From the NCBI RefSeq assembly GCF_017163705.1, contig NZ_JAFIWB010000007.1, forward strand, positions 124,001 through 188,000: 64,000 bases of DNA, written 5' to 3'. The notes beneath the pieces were generated by a model that saw nothing but the letters and a program-made list of their open reading frames with translations, was not told the DNA's origin and ran no database searches. Positions within the stretch are counted from its first letter, which is position 1; each line of letters opens with the position of its first letter. This DNA comes from Xanthomonas bonasiae (GTDB lineage: Bacteria; Pseudomonadota; Gammaproteobacteria; Xanthomonadales; Xanthomonadaceae). A program made the position numbers and the translations under genes. Positions 16,192 to 24,980 of this stretch are shown here, piece by piece.

Positions 16192-18393
16192 CTAGATCAC
16201 CGTCAGATTCGCGTACGCCATCACCAGCCACTTCGCGCCGACCTCGTCGAACTGCACCTGCACGCGCGCGTGCGCGCCGTTGCCTTCGTAGTCGATGACC
16301 ACGCCGCCGCCGAACTTGGGGTGCTGCACGTTGGCGCCGAGCTTGATCGCCGGCGCCTCGATGGCGCTGTGGCCGAGGTTGCGCGGCGCGCCCAGCGAGG
16401 CGTTGCGCGACACCTGCACCTTCGGCCGCACTTCGTGCAGCAGCTCGCGTGGGATCTCGCGCAGGAAGCGCGAGGGCACGTTGTAGTTGTCCTGGCCGTG
16501 GATGCGCCGCGACTCGGCGTAGCTGAGCACCAACTTGTGGCGGGCGCGGGTGATGCCGACGTAGGCCAGGCGCCGCTCTTCCTCCAGGCGCCCGCTCTCC
16601 TCCAGCGAACGCGCGCTGGGGAACAGGCCATCCTCCATGCCGACCAGGAACACCAGCGGGAACTCCAGGCCCTTGGCCGAATGCAGCGTCATCAGCTGCA
16701 CGCCCTCCTCGCCGGCCTGGGCCTGGCCTTCGCCGGCCTCCAGCGAGGCGTAGGCCAGGAACGCGACCAGTTCGGTCATCGCCTGGCGGCCTTCGTCGGC
16801 GTCCTCGTCGTTGTCGGCGCGGACGAAGCGCGAGGCGACCGAGACCAGTTCGTCGAGGTTGTCGGTGCGCGATTCCGAATCCAGCCCGCCGCGGCTTTCC
16901 TTGCTCCAGTGCTCGCGCAGCGCCGAGCGCGCCAGCACCTGGTCGATCTGCTCGGGCAGCGGCAGGCCGGCCACCTCGGCGGACAGCTGCTCGATCAGGC
17001 CCAGGAACTGCGCCAGCGCATTGCGCGCCCGCGCCGCCAGGTCGCCGCCCTGCTGCGCGGCCTGTTGCGCGGCGGCCCACAGCGACAGCGACTGCGCGCG
17101 CGCCAGGCGCCGCACTTCGTCCAGGGTGCGGTCGCCGATGCCGCGCGTGGGCGTGTTCACCGCGCGCTCGAACGCCGCGTCGTCGGCACGGTTGGCGACC
17201 ATGCGCAGGTAGGCCAGGGTGTCCTTGATTTCGGCGCGCTCGAAGAAGCGCATGCCGCCGTAGACGCGGTACGGCACCTGTTCGGCGATCAGCGATTCTT
17301 CGAACGCGCGCGACTGCGCGTTGCTGCGGTAGAGCACCGCCGCCTCGCTGTAGCTGCCGCCGTCGCGCACCCACTGGCGCACGCGCTCGACCACGTAGCG
17401 CGCCTCGTCGATCTCGTTGTAGGCCGCGTACAGGTCGATCGGGTCGCCGTCGCCCGAATCGGTCCACAGCTGCTTGCCGATGCGGTCCGGGTTGTGCGCG
17501 ATCACCGCGTTGGCGGCGTTGAGGATGTTGGCGCTGGAACGGTAGTTCTGCTCCAGGCGGATGGTCTGCGCGTTCGGGAAATCCTTCAGGAAGCGCTGCA
17601 CGTTCTCGACCTTGGCGCCGCGCCAGCCGTAGATCGCCTGGTCGTCGTCGCCGACCACGAACACGCGCCCGGTGTCGCCGGCGAGCACGCGCACGAACGC
17701 GTACTGGATCGCGTTGGTGTCCTGGAACTCGTCGACCAGGATCTCGCTGAAGCGGCTGCGGTAATGCGCCAGCAATGCCGGGTTGTCGCGCAGCAGTTCG
17801 TGCGCGCGCAGCAGCAGCTCGGCGAAATCGACCAGGCCGGCGCGATCGCAACGCTCCTGGTACAGCGCGTAGGCGCTGCGCAAGGTGGTGGTCCACTCGT
17901 CGCGCGGCTCGGGCTGGATGTGCTGCGCGCGCCGGCCCTCGTCCTTCTGCTGGTTGATCCACCACACGATCTGCTTGGGCGGGAACTTGCCCTCGTCCAG
18001 TTCCAGCTGCTGCACGACGCGCTTGACCAGCCGCAGCTGGTCGTCCGAATCCAGCACCTGGAAGCTTTCCGGCAGCTTGGCGTCGGTCCAGTGCAGGCGC
18101 AGCAGGCGGTGCGCCAGGCCGTGGAAGGTGCCGATCCACATGCCGCGGCTGCCGTTGCGCAGCTGCAGGTCGGTGCGGTGGCGCATCTCGCCAGCCGCCT
18201 TGTTGGTGAAGGTGACCGCAAAGATGCCGTGCACCGGCACGCCGTGGACTTCGTTGAGCCAGGCGATGCGGTGGGTGAGCACGCGCGTCTTGCCGGATCC
18301 GGCGCCGGCCAGGACCAGGTAATGGCCGGACGGGGCGGAGACGGCCTCGCGCTGGGCGGGGTTCAGATTATCGAGCAAATGGGAGACATCCAC
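16192..18393 (-). CDS. uvrD: DNA helicase II, UvrD/Rep family (SF1)
   Basis: This 733-residue protein has the complete SF1A helicase set: Walker A AGAGSGKT (residues 29-36), TFTNKAAGEM (Ia), VDEFQDTN (II), GDDDQAIYGWRGA (III), LEQNYRS (IV), MTLHSAKGLEFPLVF (V) and a later YVGITRARHKL (VI). A C-terminal Tudor-like segment (about 670-733, VQHPKFGGGVVIDYEGNG) is the usual RNA-polymerase-interacting tail of UvrD. It unwinds DNA 3' to 5' in nucleotide excision and mismatch repair. Translation starts at a GTG (18393), as no ATG fits the conserved start DVSHLLDNLNPAQREAV. Length and motifs are normal; the closely related Rep is less likely because of the C-terminal tail. Confidence 0.95.
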   Translation of the reverse strand: MDVSHLLDNLNPAQREAVSAPSGHYLVLAGAGSGKTRVLTHRIAWLNEVHGVPVHGIFAVTFTNKAAGEMRHRTDLQLRNGSRGMWIGTFHGLAHRLLRLHWTDAKLPESFQVLDSDDQLRLVKRVVQQLELDEGKFPPKQIVWWINQQKDEGRRAQHIQPEPRDEWTTTLRSAYALYQERCDRAGLVDFAELLLRAHELLRDNPALLAHYRSRFSEILVDEFQDTNAIQYAFVRVLAGDTGRVFVVGDDDQAIYGWRGAKVENVQRFLKDFPNAQTIRLEQNYRSSANILNAANAVIAHNPDRIGKQLWTDSGDGDPIDLYAAYNEIDEARYVVERVRQWVRDGGSYSEAAVLYRSNAQSRAFEESLIAEQVPYRVYGGMRFFERAEIKDTLAYLRMVANRADDAAFERAVNTPTRGIGDRTLDEVRRLARAQSLSLWAAAQQAAQQGGDLAARARNALAQFLGLIEQLSAEVAGLPLPEQIDQVLARSALREHWSKESRGGLDSESRTDNLDELVSVASRFVRADNDEDADEGRQAMTELVAFLAYASLEAGEGQAQAGEEGVQLMTLHSAKGLEFPLVFLVGMEDGLFPSARSLEESGRLEEERRLAYVGITRARHKLVLSYAESRRIHGQDNYNVPSRFLREIPRELLHEVRPKVQVSRNASLGAPRNLGHSAIEAPAIKLGANVQHPKFGGGVVIDYEGNGAHARVQVQFDEVGAKWLVMAYANLTVI

Positions 18394-18494
18394 CCGGGTA
18401 TTTTACCGGTTGCGGCGGCGCACCGGCTGCGACCGGGCAGCCCGATCGCAAAAAAGGCCGCGACGGCGTGTCACGCCGACCCGGCTACAGCCCG

Positions 18495-20486
18495 CTACCG
18501 CGCGCTTCTGTCCACATACGGCCGCGACTGCAGGATCAGCACCTCGTCGCCGACCACGGCCCACTCGATGTCCTGGTCCGCGCCGCCCAGCGCCTGCTTG
18601 GTGGACGCGCCGACCCTGGCCAGCCGCGCGATCAGCGCATCGGTCAGTACCTGGCGCGAACCGGTGATGGGCACTTCGCGGACGCCGCCGCCCGCGTCGG
18701 CCACCAGCTGCGTGTCTTCCGCCGAGCGGCTCAGCACCTGCACCGCCCTGGACCAGGTCGAATACATCACCTGTTCGGCCTGGCGCTTGCCTTCGACCAC
18801 GCGGATACCGAGTCCGCGCTTGGCCGAGATGTAGGTGATATGGCGGTGGGCGGCATCGAATGGATCGCGGGTGATCATCACCCCCGAACTGTCCGAGGGC
18901 GCGGCACGCTGCACCAGCACCGCCATGGCCACCGCATCCTGGCGCAGCCCCGCGGCCGTGCGCGCCTCGTAGGCCTCGAAGTTGTAGACCGACGCCCACA
19001 CCGTCTGCACGGCCTTGGCCAAGGCATCGGCGCGGGTCACATTGGGCACGGTGGTGTACAGGCCGGCACCGCTGAAGCCCGGCAGATCCTCGGAGTTGGA
19101 CGAACTGCGCACGAATACCGCATCGCCGTGCAGTTGATCCCGCCATCGCTCGTCCAGCGCGCGAACGAAGGCGGGGTCGGGCGCGGCGTCGGCGATCTCG
19201 GCACGCAGCATGGCCAGCGCCTCGCGACGGACGTTCGCGTCGGTAGCGAAACCCGGGCGACGCTGCAGGTCCTGCAGGCGCTGCGGAATCTGCAGCCGCT
19301 GCATCGCCGCCTGGTAGTGCGAGAACGGGATGCAGAAGCCGTCCGGCACGCGCGCGGCCGGCGGCAGCGCCGCCTTCAGCGTGCCGAGGTTGGCGGCCTT
19401 GACGCCGCAGTGGCCGCTGTCGCGCGCACGCAGGGCCGCCAGGGGCTTGAGCGCGACCACCGTCAGGTCCGGGCGCGGCAGGTTGCGCGCCGCCGGGCGG
19501 GCGGCGGCGGCCGATGGCGTCCTTGGCGGGCGCGTCAGTGGCGTCACCCGGTAGTCGTTGTGGGTGACGTCCAGCGCCACCCAACGGCCGTCGTACTGGC
19601 GCAGGGCGTTCTGCGCATCGCGCACATAGACATTGGGAATGCCCCAGCCCTTGGCCAGCAGGTTCACGTGGGACAGCAGGGTGGAGGGGCGCTGCGTCAC
19701 CAGGCCGGCGACCGGCGCCAAGGCGATGGGCACCTCGTCCAGGACCGGGATATCGCGCGGCGACAGCGTGCGCAGCTGTTCCTCCGAGCGCACGATGCGC
19801 AGCCGCCCCTCGGCGCGGCCCGTGTTCAACGGCAGGAACCGCTGCTCGCGCAGCAACGCCTCCTGGCTGACGTAGGGCAGCCCCATGGAACTGGCCAGCT
19901 GCTCGTGCTGGGTGGAGTTGGTCTTGAAGCGGATCGGCTCGCGGAACGAGGCGCGCACCACCTCGTCGGTCTGCCGCAGCAAGGCCGCGGTGAGCGTGTC
20001 GCCCTCCCAGAACTCGTAGGTATAGCCCGGCAGGTCCCGCTGCCAGCTGATGGTGCCGAACAGGAAGCGCCGCTGCGGGTCGCGGTATTGCGCGTTGCGC
20101 GTCGCCTTGTCCATGGCAGGCACCAGCCGCTGGCGTTGCACGAACTGCTCGTGCAACGCATGACGCGGCGTATTGATGTAGTAGATGCGCGCGGCATTCT
20201 GCCGGTCGATCACGAAGATCAGGTGCGGCATCTCCAGCGCGGTCCCGGCGTTGTAGACACGGGCGAGCTGCATGAACTGCGCGCGGGTATCGATGCGCGG
20301 CAGATAATCCGGCCCCTGCGTCGGCTGCAGCGGGTTCGCATCGCTGCCCTGGCGGTATTCGTAGGGCGACGGTTTGCGCGCGGTCTGCGCCGTCGCGGGC
20401 GCGGTACACCACGCCAGCAACGTGAGCGCGGCGGCCCAGGCGAACAGGCGCTGGCGCCGGGCAGGGTGCGTGCGGGATCGGTCCAT
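18495..20486 (-). CDS. Exported dikinase-like protein (phosphohistidine domain followed by PPDK/PEP-synthase ATP-grasp domain)
   Basis: This 663-residue protein begins with a signal peptide (residues about 1-34, ending APATAQ). A lineage-specific domain of about 215 residues follows. Next comes a swivelling phosphohistidine segment with LSHVNLLAKGWGIPNVYV; the candidate phospho-acceptor is His273. The final part is an ATP-grasp nucleotide-binding domain (about 355-660) with VRSSSNSEDLPGFSGAGLY and the end block DIEWAVVGDEVLILQSRPYV. Histidine domain before ATP-grasp domain is the order of plant glucan, water dikinase, whereas PPDK and PEP synthase have the reverse. TVWASVYNFEAY and MAVLVQ also recall glucan, water dikinase. 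Substrate unknown; ATP supply outside the cytoplasm is a puzzle. Confidence 0.8.
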   Translation of the reverse strand: MDRSRTHPARRQRLFAWAAALTLLAWCTAPATAQTARKPSPYEYRQGSDANPLQPTQGPDYLPRIDTRAQFMQLARVYNAGTALEMPHLIFVIDRQNAARIYYINTPRHALHEQFVQRQRLVPAMDKATRNAQYRDPQRRFLFGTISWQRDLPGYTYEFWEGDTLTAALLRQTDEVVRASFREPIRFKTNSTQHEQLASSMGLPYVSQEALLREQRFLPLNTGRAEGRLRIVRSEEQLRTLSPRDIPVLDEVPIALAPVAGLVTQRPSTLLSHVNLLAKGWGIPNVYVRDAQNALRQYDGRWVALDVTHNDYRVTPLTRPPRTPSAAAARPAARNLPRPDLTVVALKPLAALRARDSGHCGVKAANLGTLKAALPPAARVPDGFCIPFSHYQAAMQRLQIPQRLQDLQRRPGFATDANVRREALAMLRAEIADAAPDPAFVRALDERWRDQLHGDAVFVRSSSNSEDLPGFSGAGLYTTVPNVTRADALAKAVQTVWASVYNFEAYEARTAAGLRQDAVAMAVLVQRAAPSDSSGVMITRDPFDAAHRHITYISAKRGLGIRVVEGKRQAEQVMYSTWSRAVQVLSRSAEDTQLVADAGGGVREVPITGSRQVLTDALIARLARVGASTKQALGGADQDIEWAVVGDEVLILQSRPYVDRSAR

Positions 20487-20591
20487 GATGCCGGTGCGGG
20501 AATCGAGAGTGCGGATCTTAAGCCAGTCCAGGCGGCTTTGGACGCGGTGAGGGCGCTATCGGACGCGCGGCATCGGCACCGTGCGCATCGG

Positions 20592-22022
20592 CTATGCGCC
20601 GGCGACCGCCGGCCGCACTTCGCCCAGCAACGCCTGCGCCTGCTGCTGCGCCTGCACGCGCAACTCCGGGATCGCCAGGCTTTCCCACAGGCTGCCGATG
20701 CGCAGGCTGCCGAGCACGCGCAGGCGCGGATCGGCATGGCCGTCGGCGTCGAGCAGCGCGCCGTCGGGCGCGGTGGCGACGCCGATGCCGTGCGGGCCGG
20801 GCGCGGCATGGCCGCAGCCCAGCAGTTGGTGCAGCAGCGGATTGCGCATGGTCTGCGCGCGCAGCTCCACGCCGGTGGCGTTGACCAGGTAGTGCGCGTC
20901 CAGTTGCAGCGCCAGCCCGTCGGGACCAACCGCGTTGACCTGCACGCAGGCGCCGACCGGGAACACCGTGTCCAACCGCGCGCGGTGCACGCGCAGCTGG
21001 CCGATCCGGCGCATCGCCTGCAGCTGCGCGAACACCGGCGCGGCGATGCGGTGCCGGTGCGCGTCCCAGTAGCGCACGGCATGGCGCAGGAAGCGTCGCT
21101 GGTCGCTGGCCGACAGCGACTGCCACAGCGCCTGGCCCAGCGGCCGCAGCCGCTCCATCACGCCCTGCCAGGGCAGGCCGCGCGCCTGCGCAGCGGCCGC
21201 ATGCCGGCGCAGCGCGCGTAGGCGCTGGCGCAACGGCAGCGCCAGCAACGGCTGCGGGTCGAAGTCGGCCGCGGCGTGGCCGGCATGCCCGGCATGCGGC
21301 AGCGGCAATACCGCGTGCCGCGAGATCACGTGCACCGGGCCGCGGTGCGCATTGGCGAGCAGGGTCAGCACGCTGTCGGCCATGCTCAGGCCGGCGCCGA
21401 CGATGCACACCGTGGACTCGCGCGGGATCGCGCGCAGCTGTTCGTAGTTCCAGGCGTCCACGCGCACGTGCGCGGGCAGGCTGGCCGCGCCGCGCGCCGG
21501 CAACGGGCGCAGGCTGTTGCCCAGCGCCAGCACCGTCGCCTGCGCGCGCAGCGTCGCCCCATCCTGCAGGTGCAACGCCTGGCCGCGCGCGTCCCGGTCC
21601 AATGCCACCACCCGCTGCTGCCTACACTGCAAGTGCGCCAGGCTTGCGGCCTGCGCCTGCGCCAGCCGCGCGCGCAGGTAGTCGGCGTAATGGCGGCGCT
21701 GCACGTAGGCCTGCGCCAGCGCGTCGCGTTGCAGCGCCGGATACAGCGCCTGCTGCTGCAGCCAGTCGAGGAAGTCGTCGGGCAGCTCGGCGAAGGCGCT
21801 CATGCGCCCGGCCGGCACGTTCAGCAGATGCTCCGCGCACGGCGTCGCATAGGCCACGCCCTGCGCCAGCGCCGCCTGCGGTTCGATCAGCTGCAGCCGC
21901 AGCGCCTGCGTGGCCTGCCGCAACAGGTGCAGCGCCACCAGCGTGCCGGCCGCGCCGCCGCCGACGATGGCGATATCGCAGTCGCAGTCGCCGTCGGATG
22001 CGGTGGGCAAGAGGTCGCTCAT
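20592..22022 (-). CDS. FAD/NAD(P)-binding protein, HcgO/YdhS-like
   Basis: This 476-residue protein starts with a Rossmann dinucleotide-binding motif DIAIVGGGAAGTLVALHLL (residues about 16-34). It has the FAD_NAD(P)-binding-9-type features GVAYATPCAEHLLNVPAGRM and a second Gly-rich site VCIVGAGLSMADSVLTLLAN around residue 205. Related proteins are uncharacterised oxidoreductases found with N-hydroxylase-like partners. No substrate-binding feature is diagnostic. It is a single gene between the dikinase-like gene and cls, all on the minus strand but with gaps of about 100 bases. It could be a monooxygenase-like enzyme; the reaction is unknown. Confidence 0.82.
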   Translation of the reverse strand: MSDLLPTASDGDCDCDIAIVGGGAAGTLVALHLLRQATQALRLQLIEPQAALAQGVAYATPCAEHLLNVPAGRMSAFAELPDDFLDWLQQQALYPALQRDALAQAYVQRRHYADYLRARLAQAQAASLAHLQCRQQRVVALDRDARGQALHLQDGATLRAQATVLALGNSLRPLPARGAASLPAHVRVDAWNYEQLRAIPRESTVCIVGAGLSMADSVLTLLANAHRGPVHVISRHAVLPLPHAGHAGHAAADFDPQPLLALPLRQRLRALRRHAAAAQARGLPWQGVMERLRPLGQALWQSLSASDQRRFLRHAVRYWDAHRHRIAAPVFAQLQAMRRIGQLRVHRARLDTVFPVGACVQVNAVGPDGLALQLDAHYLVNATGVELRAQTMRNPLLHQLLGCGHAAPGPHGIGVATAPDGALLDADGHADPRLRVLGSLRIGSLWESLAIPELRVQAQQQAQALLGEVRPAVAGA

Positions 22023-22137
22023 GCCGGCGATTGTAAGGGATGCCCCCGCCGGCTCCGCCCGCGGCTAAGAACCATCGCTCATGTCGGCGCGAACATCGCG
22101 CATGGCGGCGACATCATGCTGTCATGTACGTGCGCAC

Positions 22138-23556
22138 TCACATCAACGCATCGGCCAGGCGGGCGATGCCTTCGCGGCTGCGCCGCCAGGTGGGCCGCTT
22201 GCGCCAGTCCTCCAGCGACAGCGCGCGCGCATCCGCCAGATAATCGGCCTCCACCGCGCGCAGCCGCTGCACCACCTCGGCGCAGTAGCACAGCACGCCG
22301 ATCTCGGCGTTCAGCGCGAAGGAGCGGATGTCCAGGTTGATCGAGCCGACCAGGGCGATGCCCTCGTCCACGCTCAGGTGCTTGGCATGCAGGAAGCACG
22401 GCCGGTACAGCGCGATCTTGACCCCGCTGCGCAGCAGTTCGTCGTAGTAGGCCTCCTGCGCCCAGGCGGTGAGCCGCTGGTTGCTGCTCTCCGACAGGAT
22501 CAGCTGCACGTCCACGCCGGACAGCGCGGCGATGCGCAGCGCGCTGAGCGTGGCCTCGTCGGGCACGAAGTACGGCGTGACCATCACGATCCGCCGCCGC
22601 GCCAGGTGGATCAGCGCGTTGACCGCATCGCGCGCGTTCTCGAACGGATACGCCGGGCCGCTGGGCAGCAGTTGCGTGGCGGTGTCGGCGCCGTGCACCG
22701 CGGTGCCTTCGGCCACGCGCAGGCGCTGCCCGGTCTCGATGAACCAGTCGCTGGCGAACACCGCCTCCAGGTGCCCGACCACCGGCCCCTGCAGGCGCAC
22801 CACCAGTTCGCGGTTGGGATGGCCGCGCACGAATTCGGCCGCGGCCAGGTTCTGCGAACCGGTGTAGCCGACGCGGTTGTCGATGACCGCGATCTTGCGG
22901 TGGTTGCGCAGGTCCATGCGCCCGCTGCGGCGCCAGCGCAGGCCGCCCGGCAGCAGCGCCTGCACCTCGACGCCGGCCGCGCGCAGGCGCTTGCGGTAGC
23001 GGCGCAGCCCGCGCTTGCCGCCACGCGCATCGAGCAGCAGGCGGCAGCGCACGCCGCGCGCGGCGGCGCGCAGCAGCGCCGCCACGACCGCGTCGCCGAC
23101 CGCATCGTCGAACATCAGGTAGTACAGCAGGTGCACGCGCTCCACCGCCGCGTCGATGTCGTCGATCAGCGCCTGCAGCGAGTCCGCATAGCGATCGAGC
23201 AATTCCACGGTGTTGCCATGGGTGGGCATGAAGTCGCCCTGGCGCTCGATCAGCGGCACCACTTCGGCGATCGCGGTGTCGGCGGGCGGGGTCCAGCGCA
23301 GCGCGGTCAACGGCACCTGCTGCTCGCGGATCACCTGCGAGGCCTGCGCCTGGCGCTGGATGCGCTCGCGCGACAGCCATGGGTGGCCCAGCAGCAGGTA
23401 CAGCGGCAGGCCAAGCACCGGCACGAACCCGACCAGCAGCAGCCAGCTGCGCGCCGCGCCGGGCGTGGTGCGCGCCGGAATCCACAGCAACGCCACCAGC
23501 CGGATCAGCCAGTCCAGCGCCAGCAGCCAGGTGCCTTCCAACCAGAACGGCAGCAT
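22138..23556 (-). CDS. cls: Cardiolipin synthase, phospholipase D superfamily
   Basis: This 472-residue protein has two N-terminal membrane segments (LLALDWLIRLVALLWIPART and LLLVGFVPVLGLPLYLLLG). It then has two complete HKD motifs: NHRKIAVIDNRVGYTGSQN and LHAKHLSVDEGIALVGSINL. This is the layout of bacterial Cls enzymes, which condense two phosphatidylglycerols to cardiolipin and glycerol at the inner membrane. The start was placed at the ATG at 23556 (MLPFWLEG), just ahead of the first membrane segment. It is convergent to no gene and follows the LysR-type regulator in the same direction, but the two have unrelated functions. Confidence 0.93.
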   Translation of the reverse strand: MLPFWLEGTWLLALDWLIRLVALLWIPARTTPGAARSWLLLVGFVPVLGLPLYLLLGHPWLSRERIQRQAQASQVIREQQVPLTALRWTPPADTAIAEVVPLIERQGDFMPTHGNTVELLDRYADSLQALIDDIDAAVERVHLLYYLMFDDAVGDAVVAALLRAAARGVRCRLLLDARGGKRGLRRYRKRLRAAGVEVQALLPGGLRWRRSGRMDLRNHRKIAVIDNRVGYTGSQNLAAAEFVRGHPNRELVVRLQGPVVGHLEAVFASDWFIETGQRLRVAEGTAVHGADTATQLLPSGPAYPFENARDAVNALIHLARRRIVMVTPYFVPDEATLSALRIAALSGVDVQLILSESSNQRLTAWAQEAYYDELLRSGVKIALYRPCFLHAKHLSVDEGIALVGSINLDIRSFALNAEIGVLCYCAEVVQRLRAVEADYLADARALSLEDWRKRPTWRRSREGIARLADALM

Positions 23557-23619
23557 CGCGACCCTTTCGCACGCCAAGTCGCCCGATTCTGCGGGCTGCG
23601 GCGGCAAACGCAAGCATTC

Positions 23620-24879
23620 TCAGCGCGACGGGGCCGGATGTCGGAACGGCCAGGCGGCCAGCGCCGGCGATGCCTCGCGTTCGGCGCACACTGCGCGGAA
23701 GGTGGCCACGAACGCGGACTGCAGCCGCGTCGGATACCAGTCGGCGCGCGTGGTCATGCCGATCCGGCGGCGCACGCTCGGGCCCGCCGTGCCGATCTCG
23801 CACAGCAAGCCGGCGCGGCGCTCGAACAGGAACTGGTCGCGCGACATCAGCGTCAGCCAGTCGTCCTCCAGCAACAGGCCGCGGATGATCAGCACCGAGC
23901 CGCACTCGATGCGCAAGCGCGGCGGTTCCAGCGCCTGCTCGCGGAACATGCGCTCCCAGCGCGCACGCACCGGCGCGCCGGTGGCAGCCACCACCCACGG
24001 AAACTCCAGCAGCCGGGCGAAGCCGAAATCGCGTCCGGCCAGCGGATGTCCGGCGCGGCCGACGATGACCGGGTCGTCGTCGAACAGGCCTTCCTGCACC
24101 ACGTCGCGCACCGGCAGCCGGTCGCGCAGCGCGCCGATCAGCAGATCCAACCCACCTTCGCGCAGATGACCGAGCAACTCCGCGTACGGACCCTCGACGA
24201 CGTTGACGGTGGCGCCAGGGTGCGCGCGCGAGAATCGCGCCAGCACCTGCGGCAACAGGATCGCCCGCGCCAGCGGCATCGCGCCGAGGGTCACACGGCC
24301 AGCATCCTTGGAACGCAGCCCGGCCAAGTCCTCCAGGCCGGCGCCCAGTTCCGACAGCGCCAGCCGCACCAGCCGCAGCATGCGCGTGGCCGCCGGGGTC
24401 GGCTGCACGGTCCTGCCGCGGCGCACCGTCAACGGCACTTCGATCGACTCGGATAGCTCGTGCACCGCACGGTAGATCGCCGGCTGCGACACGCCCGAGC
24501 GCTCCGCCGCCAGCGAATAGCTACCGGCGGTGTCGACCGCGGCCAGCGCGCGCAACTGGCCCAGGCTCACCCGCCGCTCCACCGCCGCGATCGCCGGCAA
24601 GCGTTGCGAACGTCTGGCCAATTGAACGCCGCGGGCGATGTAGCCCAACGCGCGCTCGATCCGCGGCACCAGCAACTGCGCGGCCTCGGTGGCCGCCATG
24701 CCGCCGGGCTGGCGATCGAACAGAGCCAGGCCGAACTGGCCCTCCAGCCGCGCAATGGCCTGGGTCAATGCTGGCTGCGAGAGATTGACCAGCGGCGCGG
24801 CCGCGCTGATGCCGCCGACGTGGCGCACCACAGCCAGCGCGTGCAGGTGCCGCAGGTTGAGTTCGGATTTCGCCTCCAC
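23620..24879 (-). CDS. LysR-type regulator with two N-terminal helix-turn-helix domains
   Basis: This protein has 419 residues, about 110-120 longer than a normal LysR-type regulator. The extra length is a second DNA-binding domain. Residues about 8-70 (LSQPALTQAIARLEGQFG) and about 104-170 (VSQPAIYRAVHELSESIEV) each carry a LysR winged HTH. A normal effector-binding domain follows (from about residue 193, VTLGAMPLARAILLPQ). No ATG fits; the GTG at 24879 is the best start. It is divergent from the PDC degradation operon with only 101 bases between the start codons, so it is very likely the pathway regulator. The inducer could be a pathway acid such as PDC or oxalomesaconate (inference). Confidence 0.88.
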   Translation of the reverse strand: MEAKSELNLRHLHALAVVRHVGGISAAAPLVNLSQPALTQAIARLEGQFGLALFDRQPGGMAATEAAQLLVPRIERALGYIARGVQLARRSQRLPAIAAVERRVSLGQLRALAAVDTAGSYSLAAERSGVSQPAIYRAVHELSESIEVPLTVRRGRTVQPTPAATRMLRLVRLALSELGAGLEDLAGLRSKDAGRVTLGAMPLARAILLPQVLARFSRAHPGATVNVVEGPYAELLGHLREGGLDLLIGALRDRLPVRDVVQEGLFDDDPVIVGRAGHPLAGRDFGFARLLEFPWVVAATGAPVRARWERMFREQALEPPRLRIECGSVLIIRGLLLEDDWLTLMSRDQFLFERRAGLLCEIGTAGPSVRRRIGMTTRADWYPTRLQSAFVATFRAVCAEREASPALAAWPFRHPAPSR

Positions 24880-24980
24880 ATCCCAACTATAACTAAAGCC
24901 AATGGCTATATCGCAAAACGATCTTGAGCTGCTCGAGCTTCCGCACACAGACTTCGTCATCCCTAACGAAGGATGGATGG
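24880..24980. promoter_or_regulatory. Divergent promoter region of the PDC operon with LysR-type palindrome
   Basis: This short AT-richer gap contains the perfect palindrome AGCCA-A-TGGCT at 24897-24907, embedded in TATAACTAAAGCCAATGGCT. Location and symmetry fit a LysR-family operator shared by the two divergent promoters. The ribosome-binding region GGATGGATGG lies just before the ligK ATG at 24981. Confidence 0.5.

Noticed and set aside
19660-19680. GGTTCACGTGGGAC as a parS-like site
   Set aside because: Shares only the CACGTG core with the parS consensus and is inside a coding region; no true parS was found in the window.
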